Source: Macrocystis pyrifera
Lineage: Eukaryota; Sar; Phaeophyceae; Laminariales; Laminariaceae
Reading direction: 5' to 3'
Assembly: GCA_031763025.1 (NCBI GenBank)
Contig: JASSKH010000006.1
Coordinates: 9,421,691-9,485,690, forward strand
Length of the DNA stretch: 64,000 nucleotides
Positions 38,301 to 47,300 of this stretch are shown piece after piece. The position numbers were made by a program, and so were the translations under genes. Within the stretch, counting starts at the first letter, position 1. The number at the start of each line of letters is the position of its first letter. Below the pieces are notes generated by a model. It made no database searches. It saw only the letters and a list, made by a program, of their open reading frames with translations, and was not told the DNA's origin.

Positions 38301-41300
38301 GTAGACATCGCCACAGGAGTTGCGCTGGCAGAAGATGGTTCGGCAGTCCTATCTGGGTCGACCACGGGCCACTGGAACGCGACCAATCTCGGCGAACCTG
38401 ATTTCGCTGCGGTGAAACTAGACGTGAATGGAGCACTATTGTGGAAGTGGCAGGTAACCACGATGTATTCCATACGTAATCGAATTCCACTTTGAATGCG
38501 GTTAGTATCATCCATTGGCGCACTGTGCTTCGTTCAGAAGACTTGTGGGTTGGAAATAAAATTACTTCGGCTGTCGTTGTACTTACAGGGATGGAAACAA
38601 TGCGGAACTCTGGCCTCACACAGACAGCTCTTATGCGTAACAGTCGTCACACCCAAACACTAAATAACCCCACTGCGGATGTTGACGGCACCAACGTGTG
38701 GGTAGCAACCCATCCCTGTGAGTATTGTCAAAACGACCGCGCTCTTGGCGATATTCGATTCGGAACGTTCTTTTTTCCGACAGAAACCATCAAACAGTAT
38801 TTGTAATGAGGCAGGCTTTGACCGAGGCGTTCAGATCCGTCATGAATGGAACCAAGTCCACCAGCCGAACGCATCGTGGAACCTGCAGCATGGATAGTGA
38901 ATTGCACCGCGTTTACACAACAGGTGCAGGCTGCAGTATATTATCCCTGCTTTCGGTGACGGTCATTTCACGAATTCATAGCCCTAAGCAGCAGTTGAGG
39001 GACACATTTCAACCTAAGCACACTTAGATTCCCCTGGATAGACATTTTGCTGCCGTGACGCTTCTGATGACCACGTGGACAGCCGCTACCGCATACATGG
39101 CAACATGTTATGGTTGGCACATTCTCCATACCGACATAGTGGGCAAGGAGTGTCTAGTCATTATATGCTACATAAAATATATAGGTACAGGCAGTGTTGT
39201 TGTCTCACGTATCTGGGTGGTGTCGAATCACTAGCATGTCCGACTCTTACCGAAAGGCGCAAATATATCATGCCGAGCCCGCGTGCGAGGAACACATCGC
39301 ATAGATGATGCCTCGAGCACAATATAAATACCACGTATCCGCGTACCAGCATCGAACACCGCAGCACCAGAAACAGGCTTTCTCTCGTCGGTGCCCTGTC
39401 ACCCCACGCGCTTTTCTCGTTGAGTGGGGAGCATTCTCGCAGAAACCAGCAGAAATTCTACCCTAGAGAAGTTTCTGTTATAAGATTCAGAATTGTGCCT
39501 GTATCCGTTTCGTTCGCACCGGGAGGAAATTACCTGCAGTGCCACACTACCGACTTTGTCGGCAGAACTCGTTGTATGGCGTTTAGCCAGTCTCCCCACC
39601 AAACCCTTGACTCTTGCCTTTCCCGCTTATGTTGTGTCCCTGCCAGGATGGAACATCTTCGACTGACAGTTTCGAAGCCGTAGCCCTAATGGAGGACGGG
39701 TCGTTCATCTTGACTGGGTATTCAGAAGGAAGTTGGAATGGTGCGAACAAGGGTGCGGCTGATTTTGTTGCCCTGAAGATCGATTCCGATGGGAAAGAAA
39801 TATGGAAATGGCAGGTGAGTTTGTTTGCTTCCTTTTTCAAAACCGTTCCTACAGTATGTATTTCTTCACAACCGGGAGTTTTTGTGGTTAGATGCTGGTG
39901 GTTAAAAACAGCACAATCTTCTAAACGACCATCTAGCGTACCAGGCACGTGGAAATTATTCTGCGTAACGGAGATATCCGAACCAAAGATGACAATGACC
40001 GGAACGTGCCTTGAAAACTGTTGTTGGCATCTCACAAAGGTCTCGATTTATTCTTCAATTACCAACATGTTTGCCGTTGCACAACACAAAGCTTTGGTTC
40101 TAGTACATTCGTGCGTCCCACTGAGTGATGCATGGTTCGTGGCATGCGCACCTCTTGCACAAGGTTTGACGGAAGGGAGACCTATTGATAGGAACCTATC
40201 GGTAGTTGGTCATTACCCCCGGCACTACTATGGCGGCGGCGTTCCGGCCGGGGACCGGCTTGTACCTGTTTGCGGTCAATCTTCTGCATATAGCAGGCGG
40301 GTCGGGCCGTGCTGCAGTTTCCGAAAGGACTAAGCACTTAAGTTGCGCCGCTTCAGCTTTCTCTCGTTGACACTCTAGCTAGCTTTATGGATTTCGGTAT
40401 ACGACTTGTTGGAGCAAACCGTTCGAGTCGGAAAACAGGTCTCCATATCGCTAGGTTTAAAATGTGCTAACATCCTGAGGCCCTGAGCCTGCTCGTGTAC
40501 GTATACCTTGGTTAGACTTTTCAGACGCTCATTATTTGGGTGGAAGGCTGATCACGAGCCTAGTCACGATTGCGATTTCCCGAGCGTTTGAAGCAGCCTA
40601 CCTGGTTGCCTTCAATGTCCCGGTTGCGTACGTAGAGCGTCCGCCAGGTCCGTCTTGTCTCGGCTGTTGGTTGTGTCAAGGTTAGGTTGAATTCGCACAT
40701 TATACAATTTATCATGATCATGATTAGGCGGGAGGTACAGCAGATAACATATATGTATTTCATCGTTATTCCCCTTATAGAAGTCATCTGCAGGACATGA
40801 ATGCATGGAGATCAACGTCAATTCAATTCGACACAATGTTAATTTCTGGGGGTCGGTAGAGTGGGTCTACGGCAAGTGATGGCGGGGTAGATGTATCACG
40901 TTGTATTTGGTCTGTTGAATCGATGCGGGTGTTGTACCCAAACAAACGCTTCCTCCGTCGGCGTCCGATAGGATGGAACGGCGGACGCCGACATTTTCTC
41001 CGCCGTATCGGTGGGAACAGCAGGGTCGGTGTTCTTGGCAGGACACACACGCGGAAACTGGAGTGGGGACAACAGTGGTGGTGAGGATTTCGCGGCCTGC
41101 AAGCTTGACGCCGATGGCAACGAAGTATGGAGATGGCAGGTATGCGTTACACAGCAGAAACATAGTACACTCCTTGGCGATTGTCATTTCTTCCACCACA
41201 AGGTGACCGAAATTGTATCGTAGTTCGTTTTGCAAAAAGCCGAACGCAAACGGTTCGGCAGTGCTTCGGCACATGGCGTTTTTTTCAGAGGTGCACCAAG

Positions 41301-44300
41301 AACAACTGTGTAACCAATTGTTGCCCTGCCAATGGTAGCGCGAAGTTAAAAAAAAAAAAAAAAAAATTGCATGAAAAAACAGCCGAAAATATCCTCGTGC
41401 CGCCGCTGTGGGAAAAAAGGGAAAAAATGTTTGATTTTTCCCTTCTTTTTTTTTGTAACGGCTGCAGGCGGCGCAATTTGTATTATCTCGTTGCAAATTG
41501 TCAACACGCTGACAAAAATCAGCTCGTGCGACGATAGATGCTCGATCTCGATATAGACTCAGCCCACGGCCAATCCGCTTGGTGTTGGGCAAGGCCAACG
41601 AGAATAGATGACGGCATCGAAGATAGAAAGTGAATACATGCTATAGGGGGCGAGAGCTTGCCGGCGGCGTCCTGCGGTATCCTCTTAAACCTGTTTTTTT
41701 TTGCTTTTTTGCTATTCGAGGCGGATCGAGAATTTTTGTCTTCTGTTTGGTACACACCAGTGGCTAATTGTTTTTATATCGTACGCCTGGCCAGCGCCCG
41801 CCACACGTCACTGGCCACTGTGTGAAGACGGTGACCCAAGGGTGGGTTGGAGCCCTAACGAGCGCACTCCGTCATAATTCATGACGCAATCGTTGGTTTT
41901 GTCGATCGATGTCTGTCGAGGACTCGGAATCTCGCCGCTTCGAACCGAAGATCGGGGTGAGTCTTTCTCAAGCTGATCTTGGCCCGACATCGGCCCCAGA
42001 TTTGCCTCTTTCGGGCTCTTCTAAACGTGCCCATAGGAAGCGTGTTCTAATTTCTTTTGGCGGATATCTTTGGAATTCAAACTTTTTATTGATACTTCGC
42101 GTTCCCGTTGGCATAGGTCTAAAACCGATGTTCAATATGTTTTGTCATTTATCGTTTTCGTAACTGCCACTTCGTCAGTTGGACACCTTCCTAGCTGTTT
42201 AGTGTCCCCTTGGTGATGAAAATGTGACCATACGATCCTCACGGTACCCCACCAAGCCAAAGCACCGCCATCACTCCCTCGACTTTCTGAATCATACTTT
42301 CGAGTGCTTTGTAAACACGTAAATGTACAACGGCTAATATGTGCAGAAATAATCGCCCACACACGTTGCAATACACCCGTGGTTCTCAAAATCGCGCTAA
42401 TGGAAATTGTTTGCTGCCAATCTTGACAAAGCATACGTTCGGCGTCGCCGACTCTGTCGCAAGCGTTCTGTTCCCGTCTCTACATTGAGAAAAATTACGC
42501 GGCAGGGGACGAAATCGTGGCTTGATATGTTCTGGCCTGGTTGCGCTCGTCAAGTTTGACACGTCCAGTTAGCTTTATACGAACAGTATTCTTCCGGGAC
42601 TCGGGCGGGCTTGCCTCGGTCCGGTTGAGTGAACGAAACGTCTTCAAAGTAATACATAAATATGTGGTAAAAAGTTGATCATGTGAAGTACTCTTAACAG
42701 AAAGGTAGCACACCTACCGTGCTACTCCTCGTTATATGAAAAATCACTACTAACAAGTTTTGTATTGGTCGCCTGTTCTCCTCTCAGAATGGCACAGCCG
42801 TGGAAGACCGTTTGCTAAGTGTCTTGGTAGGCGATAGTGAGTCTGTGGTTATGGCCGGGCATACGATGGGTGATTGGGAAATCGTCAATGCGGCCGGTGG
42901 TGATTTCGCAGCCGTCAAGCTGGATGAGCACGGTACTCATATCTGGTCATGGCAGGTGACTCGTCTTCCTATTTTGTGACATACTTTCTGCATTGACGAT
43001 CTGTTGACTGAATAGATAGTTTCCATATCCAAACGACACGGTGGTGAAACTCGCAAATAACGATGCGTGCAACGAAACGGGTTGCACACTTTGTCCAAAG
43101 CCTTTCTGAATGACGGGACTCCTTAACTAAGTAGCTACTCAAAATCTTTGAAATACGGTAAGGTATGTTCAATATCCCTCCCGTACGGCAGTGGATCATC
43201 GGATGAAGTCTGTAGATTATTTCAAAATCATTAATTTGGGCGAGGTGTACAGGTCCCCAACTGAGGGCCCTCATAAAACGATGTGGTAAATCCTACCATA
43301 GCACGCGTGAAACACCTACCGCCTTCGACTACTTTAACTACGACTATACGCGGCCACTTTCCCTCCCGCAGGCCGGAACGGACGTTGACGACGGTGCGCA
43401 TGCCATCGTTCCGGGCGGATCTAACTCCGAGTTTCTCCTGGCTGGATTCACCTTGGGGACGTGGTTCTCCGATACCAAAGGCAACCGGGATTTCGCTGCA
43501 GTGATGCTCAACACGAGCATCTGCACAAGCATTGAGCCTACGCCAACTCCGACAGGGACCCCGACGCCAGGAAATTCCCCACCACCGTCCTCATCACCAT
43601 TCGTTGAAACACCTTTGCCGTCTGGACAAGCTTCAGAACCCACGTCAACACCAACGCTCCACGGCTCTCCATCGTCAGCTCAACCTACATCATTTCCCAC
43701 CCTGGCGACCAACCCCGCTGTCGACATCACGTTGATGGTGATCGTAGTCGTGCTATCTTGTATCGTTGGCCTGGTTGGGGTTGCGACCGCGGGGTGGCTT
43801 TATCGCAGACATCGTCGACAACACAATACGCACACGGATTCACCCTCCTCCGTTCCGGGTACTGGTTCTGTCGTCGCAAGGTCCAACGTCTCCTTCTCCC
43901 ATGTCGTCATTGCGCCTGGTGATATTAATCCTTCACGAAACGATCGTTGTCCGCCAAACGAAGAAGGCGCTCGGTTCTCGAACGTTCAGGAGCGTGAGAC
44001 CATGCCTCGGGCTGTGTCGTCAGAGTCAATCGGTACCGCACTCTATGAACCAGACATGAAGGAGGCGAATGCAGCCGGTGCGTCAACCGCGCTCAACAAC
44101 TCCTTGCGGCGATTTGGTGGCACACATGCAAATGATGGCAGTCACCAAGAACAAACACCCTCCGTGTCTGGAACTATCGTAGCGCTCCCCGGTTCGACCA
44201 TGGCTGAAATTTATAACAGAGAAGTATCTCCAGGAGGCAGTCGTCCAAATCCAGCACGTGGTCTTGGTATTCGTCACGCGGTGATTTGTGCAGCGCAGGA

Positions 44301-47300
44301 GGTATCGCTGGCATCCCAAATTCCCGGCGTGTCCGAGGTGGCGGGGCTGGTGATCGTCCTCATGAACCTAATGAAGGACAACGCCGAACTCACGGGTGCG
44401 GTTGAAAGCACTGTCAAGCGTTGCCGCTCCGTTTTGCTTCTAGTCAAGCGCGCAGCCGATGTGCTTGATGAGGTAGGTTTCAGCCTGCCTATTAGGTGGG
44501 AAGCGATGTCGTTCGATCACCTCGCTTAGCGTCGTTTTTCTTCATTTTCCCGAGAAAAAAAATACTTGAACGAAGCATATAGGCCGATCCGACCACGTAC
44601 GAGTTCAGGCATATCGTGTTATGAACCCATTGCTACGCTACGTAAAAAGCACGACATTTAATGCAAATGCACGAAAGATTCTGGGTGGTAGTCTGGGTGG
44701 TAGGGCGGATTGTTTCCAATACGTGTTTGCTCGGTATTCCCGGTACATAGCGAGGGAGTACGCGTGCAAGTAAGTCACAAGTACCAACGTTTTGGGTTTC
44801 TGGCGTGTATCAGCCGCCACGGTCAGCGTTGGGGCTGAGTGTTTAATTTAACTTTAAAATCAACTAACCGTACGAAGTATATACAGTGAACGGTTTGACA
44901 GGACTACCTGTCAACGCCACTCCATAGCAAACGAGAAAGGTTCAACTTCGTGATATAACCACCTCTTGGCCGTATCGGCCGACGGTGCTGATTCAAAAAT
45001 TTGCCTTGGAACGCGATGTCGAGTTATTCACTCTCACTATACATGTTTGTCTGTAACAAGCAAAGTTCGTCGCACGGCCTGCTGTCGAAAGGGTTAGTTG
45101 GTTGGAACTATTGTTTGTGTTTCACTGATCGTCAGTGGTTGACGAAGATGTCTGGGTTTAACGATGAAAGCAATCGACGCTCAGGCTATGTCTCCACCAG
45201 ACGGCAAGCCGCGTTTATATCATTGTTTTATCGAAAACAGCCTTTGACGAAGGTATATTTGTGGTTTGATGTACAACCTGACTAACGTAAACGAGGTCTG
45301 TAAACTTCACATTTTTCCTTGTCGTACGCACGCTGCGAAAATACGTGATACCCGATGGACGCTCTAGGTTGACAACGCTATCGACCAAGCGCATAGTGCC
45401 TTGATCGAGGATGTGCGCGATGCCGTCGGTGACCTGATTGATGTCATAAAAACGTACAGGAGCAAGGGGAAAATCTCTCAAGTTGTGAGGTCGACTTTGT
45501 TCAAACGGCGCAAGGAAGAGGCAGAGGTGGTCATCGAAGCTGCCACCTCTCGACTGCACGTAAGCTGCAAAATGACGAGCCGCACCTACGTCGTTAGAGT
45601 AGTTTTGACGCTGAACCGCTCACTGGTGTATGGCCTTCTTCATCAGGAAGGCCTTCGCGAAGCAGACTTGAAATAGGGTATTGCAGCCACCCGACACATG
45701 GCACTGAAAATTGCCTCTGGTGGTTTGTTTGGGGGCCTAACGCTAACACTTATGCAGCCGCAGCCCTAATCCCAGACATGTGCTCAGCAGCTGCGATTTT
45801 GTTAGTTGTGTGTACTGTAGAGGCCATTCATCGTCCTGACGGGGATCAGGATGTATTACTTACCTAGCATAGTCATGTGGAGCGTGAAGTGGCTGCTACA
45901 GTACTGCAAGTACGGAGCACTGACGACGTGGTTTACCCGTGAATTGTGTAATAAAATCCCAGTTTTCTTCGTACGTGTCAAACGCCTCGTGATGGTTCGA
46001 ACGCCCAGGGGCGTGACGTTGCCCATTATTCTCACGAGACACGTTGATGACAACCCAAACGGTCGTGAACGAGTTTTTTTTAAGCACGGTATATTGTGTC
46101 ATGTGCGCTCCAGTTCGGCTTGCAAGTACAGGCTGGGGACTATTTGAAGAAGCTCGGGCAAGACGTGCGGGCGCATCTGTATCCCCAGCTCGAAGAAACC
46201 GAGGTAAGAATGGCGGTCGGTCTTGGGTCGAGAGCCGATACCTGGATGGTCGTCATTTAGTTTGACAAACCACTAATATGTTCAAAATTTAAATTTGTGT
46301 GGACTATTGATAAAAACCGCAGCGCAAATTCTATGCGCCGATGACGTTGGACGTGTACTGATTTACAGTTATCGTTTCAGTGTGAAGCACGTCGGACTGA
46401 AGTTCAAACAGTGTGTCTAGATCTCATTTTTTGCCGCGTGTTGCCTGTCGCGCTACTAACAAGTCTCCAAATATCGGATTGTGGCTCGCAGGGAATTTTT
46501 CTTTGCGAGGCTCGACGCCTGCGACGCCAACGCAATCTTGATACCGTTGAGATCCCTGAAAGTCATGTGACCATAACCGACGAGTTGCTGGGCAAGGGCG
46601 GATTTGGCGCTGTTTACATCGCAGACTACAACGGTCGGAACGCTGCAGCCAAGGTGAGTAGCTCATATATCTTCAGTTTACACGGAGCAGAAAAGATGGG
46701 ACACCAATAATTGAGAAGTGCACACAACCTCATACTAGAAGGTGAAAAATCCCTGCCAGCTGCCCGCGAAGGGTCAATGTTCTCACATTCCATTCAGATG
46801 ATTTTCGCCTGGGTCGGAATGTATTGCTGTTTGTTAATTTGGTACGACTGTCATACAAACGCGCAGTTCGCATAATATTGTGAAGTCTCGCCATTTCATG
46901 TCTGGCCCTTGCACGTATGTCAACGTTTCAGGTTGTGCAAGTGCAGCACGACCTCGGGAGACTCAGTACCCTCAAGGAGGAGACGGCATGCGGAGTCGAG
47001 CAACATGGCCCGGAGGTGGGTGTCCAACGCGCCCGCCGTAAAGCGTTTTGGAGAGAGTTACAAGCAATGATCCGCCTGAGGAGCCCGCACACGGTGAATG
47101 TGTACGGAGCCATAACGTCTCGTGAAGATCGTCTTGTCCTTGTCATGGAGCTCCTGCCGGGCGGAGACCTTCGCGCGCTGTTGAAGGATGCGATAGAACC
47201 GCTTGCCGAGGCGCGCGCTCAGGGCATTGTCAGAGATATCTGCGCGGGAATGGCGTTCTTGCATCACAAGGAGACAGTGCATGGAGACTTGAAGTCGCCC

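Noticed and set aside
38588-38716. A gggatgg start after cag and a later gtgagt, as an extra propeller blade
   Set aside because: The frame closes early and none of the blade motifs (GS turn, DFAA, WKWQ) is present.
41285-41556. Lys- and Phe-rich open frames on both strands
   Set aside because: They result from A and T homopolymer runs inside an intron.
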